45,255 nt of DNA, taken from DASSCW01 sp036556695 (lineage in GTDB: Bacteria; Chloroflexota; Limnocylindria; QHBO01). This document shows positions 22,920 to 30,290 of this stretch, piece after piece. The notes below the pieces were generated by a model. It searched no databases. It worked only from the letters and a program-made list of their open reading frames with translations, and was not told the origin of the DNA. How positions within the stretch are numbered: the stretch's first letter is position 1; every line of letters begins with the position of its first letter. The stretch is taken from assembly GCA_036556695.1 (NCBI GenBank), contig DATBIY010000001.1, positions 1 to 45,255 on the forward strand. Direction: 5' to 3'. The translations under genes and the position numbers were made by a program.

Positions 22920-23779
22920 CGCCGCTGCGCACCGAGGCGCCGGCGAAGATCAACCTGTCGCTGGCCGTCACCGGCCGCCGGCGGGATGGCTTCCACGAGC
23001 TCATCACCGACATGGTGCTGCTCCAGCTCGCGGACCGGCTGCTGCTCATGCCGGGCAGCTCCGGCCTGCGCGTCGTGGGCGACACGGCAGCGGGCGTGCC
23101 GCTCGACGAAACGAACCTGGCCTGGCGCGGCCTGCAGGCGGCCCTCGGCCAGGTGCCGGAGCTCGTCTGCCTTACCCTCGAGAAGCGCATCCCCGTGCAG
23201 GCCGGCCTGGGCGGCGGATCGTCGGACGCGGCGGCCGCCTGGCGGCTCGGCCGGTGGCTGCAGCACGGCGAGGCGAGGCCCGCGGATGCGGCAACGCTCG
23301 AAACGCTCGGCACCATCGGGGCCGACGTGCCGTTCTTCGGGGCAGAGCTGGCCGCCGCGCGCGTGAGCGGCATCGGCGAGCGTGTCGAGGCTGCGGCGCC
23401 ACCGGCCACGAGGCACGTGGTGCTGGCCCACCCGCCGTTCCGGCTGTCGACCGCTGCGGTCTTCGGCGAGCTGCGGCCGGCGGAATGGAGCGCGACGCCG
23501 GAGCCGGGGCGCAACGACCTGCAGGCCGCCGCGACCAGGCTGCGCCCCGAGATCAGCGACGTGCTGCGGCTGGTTGCCGGCGCTGGCGGCGAGCCGCATC
23601 TCTCCGGCAGCGGGCCGACGGTGTATGCCATGTCCGACGACCCGGAGCGCGCGGCGGCCATCGCCGGGCGGCTGGAGCGTGGCGGCCTGCGCGCCACGCT
23701 GACGCGGCTGCGCGACGAACCGGCTAGCATCGAGCAGGTCGGCGAGGTCGATCCCGACGAGGCCGAGGCACGGGAGTAG
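22916..23779 (+). CDS. ispE: 4-diphosphocytidyl-2-C-methyl-D-erythritol kinase
   Basis: IspE phosphorylates CDP-ME in the MEP pathway of isoprenoid synthesis. The 287-residue product has the GHMP-kinase pattern: PAKINLSLAVTGRRRDGFHE at the N-terminus, the glycine-rich PVQAGLGGGSSDAAAAWRL, IGADVPFFG, and the C-terminal LSGSGPTVYAMSDD. The ATG at 22916, in the rsmA stop overlap, precedes the conserved start directly. It indicates the MEP route, which would feed the polyprenyl diphosphate synthase at 27497-28564. Confidence 0.94.
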   Translation: MTPLRTEAPAKINLSLAVTGRRRDGFHELITDMVLLQLADRLLLMPGSSGLRVVGDTAAGVPLDETNLAWRGLQAALGQVPELVCLTLEKRIPVQAGLGGGSSDAAAAWRLGRWLQHGEARPADAATLETLGTIGADVPFFGAELAAARVSGIGERVEAAAPPATRHVVLAHPPFRLSTAAVFGELRPAEWSATPEPGRNDLQAAATRLRPEISDVLRLVAGAGGEPHLSGSGPTVYAMSDDPERAAAIAGRLERGGLRATLTRLRDEPASIEQVGEVDPDEAEARE

Positions 23780-23787
23780 GGAAAACG

Positions 23788-24174
23788 GTGCGGCAGCGAG
23801 TCGAGACCAGCGCGGCGCCCGGTGCGCTCGGGCCGTACAGCCAGGCCATTCGCGTCGGTGATCTGGTGTTCACCGCCGGCCAGGTCGGCATCGACCCGAC
23901 CAGCGGGCAGCTGGTCGAGGGCGTGGCCGCGCAGGCAGACCGCGCGCTGCAGAACCTGACGGCCGTGCTGGATGCTGCTGGCCTGAGCATGGACCGCGTG
24001 GTGAAGACGACCATCTTCCTGGCGGACCTGGCCGATTTCGACGCGGTCAACCAGGTATATGCCAGCCACTTCAGCCAGCCGTACCCGGCGCGCTCGACGG
24101 TGGCGGTCAAGGGGCTGCCGAAGGGCGCCCTGGTCGAGATCGAGGTGGTGGCCGTTGCAGCCGATGCCGGCTGA
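23788..24174 (+). CDS. ridA: RidA family reactive-intermediate deaminase
   Basis: RidA proteins hydrolyse enamine/imine intermediates released by PLP enzymes. The 128-residue product has the family blocks GALGPYSQAIRVGDLVFTAG, TAVLDAAGLSMDRVVKTTIF and YPARSTVAVKGLPKGALVEI; Arg102 corresponds to the catalytic arginine of active RidA proteins, so enzymatic activity is likely. The start is GTG at 23788, eight bases after ispE. In this window PLP-dependent Alr is a possible source of such intermediates, but that link is inference. Confidence 0.92.
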   Translation: MRQRVETSAAPGALGPYSQAIRVGDLVFTAGQVGIDPTSGQLVEGVAAQADRALQNLTAVLDAAGLSMDRVVKTTIFLADLADFDAVNQVYASHFSQPYPARSTVAVKGLPKGALVEIEVVAVAADAG

Positions 24175-24184
24175 CCGATACCAT
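24155..24184 (+). promoter_or_regulatory. Candidate promoter for glmU
   Basis: TTGCAG (24155-24160) and TACCAT (24179-24184) are separated by 18 bases and lie 36 bases before the glmU start. The -10 matches four of six consensus bases and the -35 three of six. The 45-base ridA-glmU gap, long for this stretch, supports a separate start of transcription here. Confidence 0.3.
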
Positions 24185-24219
24185 CGGCAGCCTCGCCCAG
24201 CGTTGGAGCGCAACTGCAC

Positions 24220-25656
24220 TTGGTAGCCACCGCGGCCATCGTCCTGGCCGCCGGCCAGGGAACGCGGATGAAGTCGCGCGTTCCGAAGGTCCTTCATCCG
24301 TTGGCCGGCCGGCCGATGATCGATCATGTGCTGGGCAGCCTGGCCGCGGCCGGCGTCGAGCATCCGGTGGTCGTCACTGGCTTTGGTGCGCAGCAGGTCG
24401 AGGAGGCGCTCGCCGGCCGGGTGCCGACCGTGCGGCAGGAGCCGCAGCTGGGGACGGCCGATGCCGTGCGCCGCGGCCTGGAACGCGTTCCGGCTGAGTC
24501 GCGCCACGTGCTCGTGACGTACGGCGATGTGCCGCTGCTGCCCTCCGAAGTCTTCCAGCAGCTCTTGCGGGCCCAGGCCGAGGGCGATGCCACCATCGCG
24601 CTCCTGGCCGCCGCGGTTGACGACCCCGCCGGCTATGGGCGGGTGGTTCGCGGAGCCGATGGGCTGGCCAGCGCCATCGTCGAGGAGCGCGACGCCGACG
24701 AGCCGACGCGCCGCATCCAGGACATCAACGTCGGCAGCTACTGCTTCGATGCCAGCTGGCTGCGCGCCAACGTCGGCAACGTGCCTGCCTCGGCCTCCGG
24801 CGAGTACTACCTCACCGACCTGGTGGCCACGGCCGTCGCCGGGGGCCGCCGCGTGGCGGTGGTCGACGCTGCGCGGCCGGAGCTGGCGCTGGGCATCAAC
24901 GATCGCGCCGCGCTGGCCGATGCGGATCGGCTGCTGCGCGCCCGCATCGTGGCCGAGCACCAGCGCAACGGGGTGACCATCGTGGACCCGGCGACGACCT
25001 GGATCGACGCCGGCGTGGAGATCGGCCAGGACGCGCGCATTGAGCCGTGGACCATCCTGGCCGGCGAGACGGTGATCGCCCAGGACGCGGTCATCGGGCC
25101 ACGCTCCGAGCTGCACGACGCGCGCGTCGGCCCGCGCAGCCGCGTGTGGGCCAGCGTCATCGAGGAGTCGACCGTGGCCGAGGACGTGCACATCGGGCCC
25201 TACAGCCACGTGCGCCCCGGCTGCCAGATCGGCCCGCGCTGCCGCATCGGCAACTACGCCGAGCTGAAGAACACCACGCTCGGCGCGGGCACGCAGCAGC
25301 ATCACTTCAGCTACCTGGGCGACGCCGACGTGGGCGAGGAGGTCAACATCGGCGCGGGGGCCATCACCGCCAACTACGACGGCCAGCGCAAGCAGCGCAC
25401 GGTCATCGGCGACCATGCCTTCATCGGCGTCGACACCATGCTGCGTGCGCCGGTGACCATCGGCGCCAATGCGCGCACCGGGGCAGGCGCGGTGGTCACC
25501 AGGGACGTCCCCCCCGGCAAGACGGTAGTTGGCATGCCGGCGCGGCCCATCGAGCTGCGAAGGCAACGAGCCGAGATGGCCAGCGAGCTCGAGGGACAGC
25601 TCGCCGGCGAGCGGAAACCGCAGCACCGAGGCGGCGCGGGCCCCGCAGATGCCTGA
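24220..25656 (+). CDS. glmU: Bifunctional UDP-N-acetylglucosamine pyrophosphorylase / glucosamine-1-phosphate N-acetyltransferase
   Basis: GlmU acetylates glucosamine-1-phosphate and joins it to UMP, giving UDP-GlcNAc. The 478-residue product has the nucleotidyltransferase signature AAIVLAAGQGTRMKSRVPKV, QLGTADAVR, TYGDVPLL and a left-handed beta-helix acetyltransferase domain with hexapeptide repeats from about residue 255, including RPGCQIGPRCRIGNYAELKN and GAGAITANYDG. The TTG at 24220 is the best start, with GGAG at 24205-24208; the next ATG would remove the active-site loop. With glmM and glmS, all steps from fructose-6-phosphate to UDP-GlcNAc are encoded in this window. The C-terminus overlaps the CNNM gene by eight bases. 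Confidence 0.96.
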   Translation: MVATAAIVLAAGQGTRMKSRVPKVLHPLAGRPMIDHVLGSLAAAGVEHPVVVTGFGAQQVEEALAGRVPTVRQEPQLGTADAVRRGLERVPAESRHVLVTYGDVPLLPSEVFQQLLRAQAEGDATIALLAAAVDDPAGYGRVVRGADGLASAIVEERDADEPTRRIQDINVGSYCFDASWLRANVGNVPASASGEYYLTDLVATAVAGGRRVAVVDAARPELALGINDRAALADADRLLRARIVAEHQRNGVTIVDPATTWIDAGVEIGQDARIEPWTILAGETVIAQDAVIGPRSELHDARVGPRSRVWASVIEESTVAEDVHIGPYSHVRPGCQIGPRCRIGNYAELKNTTLGAGTQQHHFSYLGDADVGEEVNIGAGAITANYDGQRKQRTVIGDHAFIGVDTMLRAPVTIGANARTGAGAVVTRDVPPGKTVVGMPARPIELRRQRAEMASELEGQLAGERKPQHRGGAGPADA

Positions 25657-27016
25657 CGGCTGGCTCCTGGACCTCGCCCTGGTCGCCGTGCTGATCCTGA
25701 TCGGCGGCTTTTTCGCCGCCAGCGAGATCGCACTCATCACCGTGAAGCGCCACCGGCTGCATCAGCTGGTCAGCGAGGGCAGCCGCTCGGCCAGCATCGC
25801 CGAACGGCTGACCGACGATCCGAGCCGCTTCCTGGCCACCATCCAGATCGCCATCACTTTCCTGGGCTTCCTGGCATCGGCGGTTGGCGCCGTATCGCTG
25901 TCCGGCTCGCTGGCCGGCCTGATCGCCCTCATCCCGCTGGACGTGGTGCGCAGCGCGGCGCAGACCATCAGCTTCGTGCTCATCACGCTGCTCATCGCGC
26001 TGGCCTCGATCGTCATTGGCGAGCTGGTGCCCAAGACGCTGGCGCTGACCTTCGCCGAGCGCTTCGCGCTGGTGGTTGCGCGACCCATCGGCTGGATGGA
26101 CCGCCTGCTGCGGCCGGTGGTATGGCTCGTCTCCAGCCTGTCGAACGTGCTGGTGCGGCTACTCGGCGGCCGCGATCGGCCGCAGGCCGGCTACCTCTCC
26201 ACCGAGGAGTTGAAGATGCTGGTCGAGACGGGGAGCGAGACCGGCGGCATCGAAGAGGACGAGAAGGAGATGATCCACGGGGTCATCGAGCTGGCCGAGA
26301 CCAAGGTCCACGAGGTGATGGTGCCACGCATCGGCATCCGCGCCATCGACGTCAACGACCCCATGGACGAGGTGCTGGACCTCATCGTCCGCGCCGGCCA
26401 TTCGCGCGTGCCCGTGTACGAGGAGAGCCTGGATGACATCATCGGCATCCTCTACGCCAAGGACCTGCTGCCGTACCTGAAGCGCAACGGCAGCCGCGCC
26501 CCGGAAATCGACATCCGCAAGCTGGTGCGGCCGCCCGTGTACGTGCCCGAGACGAAGGCGGTCGACGAGCTGCTCCACGAGATGCAGGTCACCAAGCGGC
26601 ACATCGCCATCGTGGTGGACGAGTACGGCGGTACCGCAGGCCTGATCACGCTGGAAGACGTGGTCGAGGAGATCGTGGGCGAGATCCAGGACGAGTACGA
26701 CCGCGAGGAGTCGCTGGTCGAGCCGCTGGCCAACGACGGCGAGGTCAGCTTCCGGCTGGACGGGCGGGTCAGCATGGACGACCTGCGCGACCTCTTCGGC
26801 CTGTCGGACGAGGAGGAGGAGGACGAGGAGGCCTACGACACCGTCGGCGGCTTCATCGTGCACCGCGTGGGGCGCATCCCGCTCCCCGGCGCAACCATCA
26901 GGTTCCGCGACGTAACGCTGACGGTCGACGCGGCAGAGCCGCGCAGGGTGGCCAAGGTCATCGCAAGCCGCCAGAAGCCGCCCGAGGAGCAGGGCGGCGA
27001 GCCATCGGAGGGCTAA
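25649..27016 (+). CDS. CNNM/CBS/CorC-domain membrane protein (HlyC/CorC family)
   Basis: The 455-residue protein has an N-terminal CNNM (DUF21) membrane domain with about four helices (for example ALVAVLILIGGFFAASEIAL) and ELVPKTLALTFAERFAL, then two CBS domains (roughly residues 210-330, including VHEVMVPRIGIRAIDVND and HSRVPVYEESLDDIIGILYA), DEYGGTAGLITLEDVVEEIV, and a C-terminal CorC/HlyC transporter-associated domain. The family is linked to Mg2+ or Co2+ efflux; the old name hemolysin is misleading. The ATG at 25649, overlapping the end of glmU, directly precedes the first helix. A Glu-rich run (DEEEEDEEAYD) sits in the CorC domain. Confidence 0.9.
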   Translation: MPDGWLLDLALVAVLILIGGFFAASEIALITVKRHRLHQLVSEGSRSASIAERLTDDPSRFLATIQIAITFLGFLASAVGAVSLSGSLAGLIALIPLDVVRSAAQTISFVLITLLIALASIVIGELVPKTLALTFAERFALVVARPIGWMDRLLRPVVWLVSSLSNVLVRLLGGRDRPQAGYLSTEELKMLVETGSETGGIEEDEKEMIHGVIELAETKVHEVMVPRIGIRAIDVNDPMDEVLDLIVRAGHSRVPVYEESLDDIIGILYAKDLLPYLKRNGSRAPEIDIRKLVRPPVYVPETKAVDELLHEMQVTKRHIAIVVDEYGGTAGLITLEDVVEEIVGEIQDEYDREESLVEPLANDGEVSFRLDGRVSMDDLRDLFGLSDEEEEDEEAYDTVGGFIVHRVGRIPLPGATIRFRDVTLTVDAAEPRRVAKVIASRQKPPEEQGGEPSEG

Positions 27017-27047
27017 CCGCCGTAAGCCCGAGAAATGCTCAGCGGTT
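27015..27047. terminator. Inverted repeat between convergent CNNM and tspO genes
   Basis: AACCGC (27015-27020) and GCGGTT (27042-27047) form a 6-bp stem around a 21-base loop, spanning the stop codons of the two converging genes. It may act as a weak bidirectional terminator, but the stem is short and no T run follows on either strand. Confidence 0.25.
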
Positions 27048-27500
27048 GCGGCGCCAGATGGCCGCGTTGAGGGCGGTGGCGAAGGTTACCCAGGCGAGGT
27101 AGGGAAGCAGCAGCAAACCGGCCACCAGGCGCTGGCGTGCGAAGAGCGCCACCGTGGCGGCCACTGCCAACCACATGGCGATGATCTCGGCCAGGGCGAC
27201 ACCGGGCCGGCGCAGTCCGAAGAAGATCGGCGTCCACGCCGCGTTCAGCGCCAGCTGCAGCTTGAACGAGCCGAGCGCCCGCTCCCGGTCCGGAGAGCGC
27301 GGTCCAGCGGCGACCAGCGCGGCGGCGACGCCCATCAGCGTGTACAGCGCGGTCCACACCGGGCCGAAGACCGATGGTGGCGGGCTCCAGTCCGGCCGGC
27401 GCAGACGGCGATACCAGTCGGGCGCCGGAAACGGCAGACCGATGAGCGCCGGCACGAAGCTGAGCGCCAGCCAGCGCCCCAGGCGCAGCCGCCCGGTCAT
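27039..27500 (-). CDS. TspO/MBR family membrane protein
   Basis: The 153-residue protein has five hydrophobic helices and the TspO signature PDWYRRLRRPDWSPPPSVFG followed by PVWTALYTLMGVAA, then LQLALNAAWTPIFFGLRRPG and LLLPYLAWVTFATALNAAIW. TspO proteins bind tetrapyrroles and related ligands in the membrane and are tied to oxygen, light or stress responses. The gene starts in a four-base overlap with the end of the upstream polyprenyl synthase gene, so the two share a transcript on the minus strand. Confidence 0.93.
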   Translation of the reverse strand: MTGRLRLGRWLALSFVPALIGLPFPAPDWYRRLRRPDWSPPPSVFGPVWTALYTLMGVAAALVAAGPRSPDRERALGSFKLQLALNAAWTPIFFGLRRPGVALAEIIAMWLAVAATVALFARQRLVAGLLLLPYLAWVTFATALNAAIWRRNR

Positions 27501-28564
27501 GCGGCGATCACCGAATCGACCACCGCCTGCAGCTCGGCGCGTCGCTCGGCCGGGATCGGCAGCTCGAACAGCTCCTTCAGGGCGACGTCGCGCCAGCGGC
27601 GCGCCTCGGCCTCGGCCACCTGCCGCGCGCCGCAGCGCTCCAGGATGGCAAGCACCTCGTCGACGTCCTGCGGCTCCATCGGTCCAGTGGCCTCGGCGGA
27701 GTAGATCTCGCGCAGTCGCGAGGCGTCCGGCTCCCGCGCGTTCTGCAGCGCCCAGACCAGCGGCAGCGTTTTCTTTCGCTTCCGGATGTCGCCGGCCTCT
27801 GCCTTCCCGGACTCGGCCGACGTCCAGAACGATCCCTTCACGTCATCGGCCATCTGGAAAGCAAGGCCCAGGTTGTAGCCGAACTGCTTGAACTGCGCGA
27901 TCACGTCGGGGTCGTCCACTGCCAGAATCGCGCCGGCCTCCAGCGAGGCGCTGATCAGGGCCGCGGTCTTGCGGCCGATCATCTCCATGTACTCGTCCAC
28001 CGTGACGTCAGTCCGGCGCTCGAAGCTGATGTCCAGGAACTGGCCCTCGCACAGCGCCAGGCAGGTCTCGTCATAGCGGCGCATCAGCTCCAGCATGCGG
28101 TGCTCGCTGATCCGCCCCGAGTCCAGCCCACGGTACAGCGCCAGCCGCGACAGGGCGAACAGCGCGTCGCCGGCGTTGATGGCCAGCGGCACCCCCCAGA
28201 TCGCCCACAGGGGGGGCCGATGCCGCCGCTCCGCGTCGGCATCCTCGATGTCGTCATGGACGAGGCTGAAGTTGTGCCCCAGCTCCACCGCGGCGGCGCC
28301 CGGCAGCGCGGACTCGTGCTCGCCGGTCAGTGCCTCGTAGGCCAGCAGGCCGAGGAGCGGCCGCATGCGCTTGCCGCGTGGCCCGTCCGGCTGGTCCAGG
28401 CCCAGGTGGTAGGCCAGCATCTCGTAGAGGGGCGCCGCCGGGCCCTCGTGGCCGGACAGGACCGCCCGCATCTCGTCCTCGATCTGGCCGAGCAGGTCGG
28501 TAAACTCGGTCCTGATGTCGAGCAGCTTCGTCGTCTGCGCGCCCTGGTCCACGGCTTCGTCCAC
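27497..28564 (-). CDS. Polyprenyl diphosphate synthase (trans-isoprenyl type)
   Basis: The 355-residue protein is a class I prenyltransferase that extends isoprenyl diphosphates. It has PRGKRMRPLLGLLAYEA, the first Asp-rich motif LVHDDIEDADAERRHRP (Asp104, Asp105, Asp108) and GVPLAINAGDALFALSR. The second motif reads QMADDVKGSFW (Asp240, Asp241), so the usual final Asp of DDxxD is a Gly, as in a subgroup of GGPP-type synthases. Product length cannot be told from sequence; a quinone side chain, geranylgeranyl or carotenoid precursor are candidates. The start is GTG at 28564, next to a -10-like element; an ATG 32 codons in is a less likely alternative. Confidence 0.9.
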   Translation of the reverse strand: MDEAVDQGAQTTKLLDIRTEFTDLLGQIEDEMRAVLSGHEGPAAPLYEMLAYHLGLDQPDGPRGKRMRPLLGLLAYEALTGEHESALPGAAAVELGHNFSLVHDDIEDADAERRHRPPLWAIWGVPLAINAGDALFALSRLALYRGLDSGRISEHRMLELMRRYDETCLALCEGQFLDISFERRTDVTVDEYMEMIGRKTAALISASLEAGAILAVDDPDVIAQFKQFGYNLGLAFQMADDVKGSFWTSAESGKAEAGDIRKRKKTLPLVWALQNAREPDASRLREIYSAEATGPMEPQDVDEVLAILERCGARQVAEAEARRWRDVALKELFELPIPAERRAELQAVVDSVIAA

Positions 28565-28570
28565 GCGCGA

Positions 28571-28576
28571 AGCCTA
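28571..28576 (-). promoter_or_regulatory. Candidate -10 element for a leaderless polyprenyl synthase transcript
   Basis: On the minus strand TAGGCT, in the context GGGTAGGCTTCGC, ends six bases before the GTG at 28564. Transcription would start at or beside the start codon. No Shine-Dalgarno sequence precedes the GTG. The same 30-base gap carries the recO ribosome binding site on the other strand. Confidence 0.3.
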
Positions 28577-28594
28577 CCCGAGGGAGCGTCGGCC

Positions 28595-29410
28595 GTGAGC
28601 CGGGCGCGCCTCTACAAGACGGAGGCGATCGTGCTGCGCAGCATGGACCTGGGTGAGGCGGACCGGGTTCTGACCGTGCTCACCCCGCGGCTCGGCAAGC
28701 TGAAGATCATCGCCAAGGGCATCCGGCGGCCGCGCTCGCGGCTGGGCGGCGGGCTGGAGCCGTTCAGCGACGTGCACCTGGTGCTGGCCATGGGGCGCAC
28801 CTTCGACGTCGTGACCCAGGTCGCGCTGGAGGACCCGCACCTCGGCCTGCGCAACGACCTGCACTCCACGGCCGCCGCCTGGTACCTGGTCGAGCTGGCC
28901 GATCGCTTCTGCGAAGGCGCCGCCGACTCGCACGACGCCTTCGTGCTCCTGGCCCAGGGTCTGTCGGCGCTGGACGCCACGCCGGCCGACGTGTCGCGCG
29001 AGCTGGTGGCGCGCTGGTTCGAGCTGCACCTGCTGGATGCCATGGGCTTCCGCCCCGAGCTGAGCCGATGCCTGGAGTGTGGCGCCGAGATCGCCCCCGA
29101 CGGCAACGCCTTCTCGCCGGTCGCGGGCGGTGTGCTCGGACCGGAGTGCGCCCATGCCGCGACGGGCGCGCGGCCCATTGGTGCCGACGGCCTGAAGGTG
29201 ATGCGTCACCTGCAGCGCTCGAGCCTGCCGGACGTGCTGCGGCTGCGCATGGCCGGCGCCCTGGGCCGCGAGGTCGAGCGGCTGCTGCACGCCACCGTCT
29301 CGGCCGTGCTCGAGCGCGAGCTGCGCAGCCGCGACTTCCTGGAGGAGGTGGCCGCGCGCCAGGCGGCAATCGCCATCACGATTCCGACCGAGGTGATCGC
29401 CGGTCGGTGA
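28595..29410 (+). CDS. recO: DNA repair protein RecO
   Basis: RecO helps RecR load RecA onto SSB-coated DNA in the RecFOR pathway. The 271-residue product has the N-terminal OB-fold pattern YKTEAIVLRSMDLGEADRVL, then LTPRLGKLKIIAKGIRRPRS and FSDVHLVLAMGRTFDVVTQ, and a zinc site around CLECGAEIAP with Cys159, Cys162, Cys185 and His187. The GTG at 28595 directly precedes the conserved start, with GGGAG upstream; the much longer open frame upstream is a shadow of the divergent gene. It is transcribed away from the polyprenyl synthase. Confidence 0.92.
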   Translation: MSRARLYKTEAIVLRSMDLGEADRVLTVLTPRLGKLKIIAKGIRRPRSRLGGGLEPFSDVHLVLAMGRTFDVVTQVALEDPHLGLRNDLHSTAAAWYLVELADRFCEGAADSHDAFVLLAQGLSALDATPADVSRELVARWFELHLLDAMGFRPELSRCLECGAEIAPDGNAFSPVAGGVLGPECAHAATGARPIGADGLKVMRHLQRSSLPDVLRLRMAGALGREVERLLHATVSAVLERELRSRDFLEEVAARQAAIAITIPTEVIAGR

Positions 29411-30216
29411 CCGACCGCTTCGCGGCCCTGCCCAGCGCCTTCGCCGCCGAGATGCAGCGTCGGGTCGGTCGCGCCTTCCTGCTGGCTCTGGGTCTCGCCC
29501 TACTGAGCGTCTTCGCGCTGGGCGCCTCGGTTCTGCCCACCGCCCTGACCAGCAACCTGCTCGTGTCCTACGCGGTCTTCGTGGTCGTCTTCTCGGTCGG
29601 CCTGGCGCTGTTCCTGCTTCGGGAGTTGGGAGGAACTTTCGGTGACGCCATCGCGGTCGCCGGCTGGGCACGCCGCGAACTCGAGGAGCAGCGTCGCCGT
29701 ATCGGCGCCGGCCGCATCCCTCGTAACGCTGCCGAGGCTCGAGCGTGGTTGGCCGCGCACCCGGACCGCAGCGAATTCGCGGAGCAGCGGCTCTTCGCGC
29801 AGATCCTCATCGGTGATCTTGTGGCGGCGCGCGAGACGCTGAATGACTATCCCGGCGACACGCCGCTGGAGCGCTTCGAGCTGCTGGACGATGGCTGGTT
29901 CCTCGAGTTCCTGGAGGGCGACACGCCGCCACTCGACCCACTGCAGCAGGCAGCCGCCGTGCTCACCGACGAGTCGGAGCGGACCCACGCCGCGGTCGTG
30001 CTGGCCACGTTGCGTGCGCATGCGGCGGCGGTCGCCGGGGCCGACTGGGTCAGCCCGCTGGCTGCCGAGCGCGCCATGCTCGGTGAGCACGCGAGCGGCT
30101 TCGTCGGGCCGCGCTACATCCTCCCCAGCTGGACGCTGCTGACGGCCATTGCTGCCGGTCTGTCGGGCGTGGCCCTGGTGGTCGGTCGCGTCACCGGCGT
30201 GTGGAACGGCCCGTGA
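29407..30216 (+). CDS. Uncharacterised membrane protein
   Basis: I do not recognise this 269-residue protein. It has two N-terminal hydrophobic helices (about 21-42 and 45-66), a soluble part of about 160 residues, and a C-terminal helix (about 240-262, LTAIAAGLSGVALVVG). The soluble part contains WARRELEEQRRRIGAGRIPR, then AEARAWLAAHPDRSEFAEQR and IGDLVAARETLNDYPGDTPL, a pattern like degenerate TPR-type helical pairs. Its GTG start overlaps the recO stop, so it is probably made with recO. Confidence 0.7.
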   Translation: MTDRFAALPSAFAAEMQRRVGRAFLLALGLALLSVFALGASVLPTALTSNLLVSYAVFVVVFSVGLALFLLRELGGTFGDAIAVAGWARRELEEQRRRIGAGRIPRNAAEARAWLAAHPDRSEFAEQRLFAQILIGDLVAARETLNDYPGDTPLERFELLDDGWFLEFLEGDTPPLDPLQQAAAVLTDESERTHAAVVLATLRAHAAAVAGADWVSPLAAERAMLGEHASGFVGPRYILPSWTLLTAIAAGLSGVALVVGRVTGVWNGP

Positions 30217-30229
30217 TGCCGGGCTAGGC

Positions 30230-30235
30230 TAGACT
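30230..30235 (+). promoter_or_regulatory. Candidate -10 element for glyS
   Basis: TAGACT lies in GGGCTAGGCTAGACTGG, 55 bases before the glycyl-tRNA synthetase start, in the 74-base gap after the membrane gene. It matches four of six -10 positions; an overlapping TAGGCT at 30225-30230 is a second candidate. No convincing -35 box was seen. Confidence 0.25.
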
Positions 30236-30290
30236 GGCCAGCCCGCCCATCGGTCCAACATCTGCTGCACCAGGAGGACGCCAGCCAGCC

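Noticed and set aside
22855..25740. 961-codon minus-strand open frame opposite ispE, ridA and glmU
   Set aside because: The plus-strand genes are unmistakable, and the reverse translation is compositionally biased with no motifs. The same holds for the long minus-strand frames at 32723-35305 and 39302-43299.
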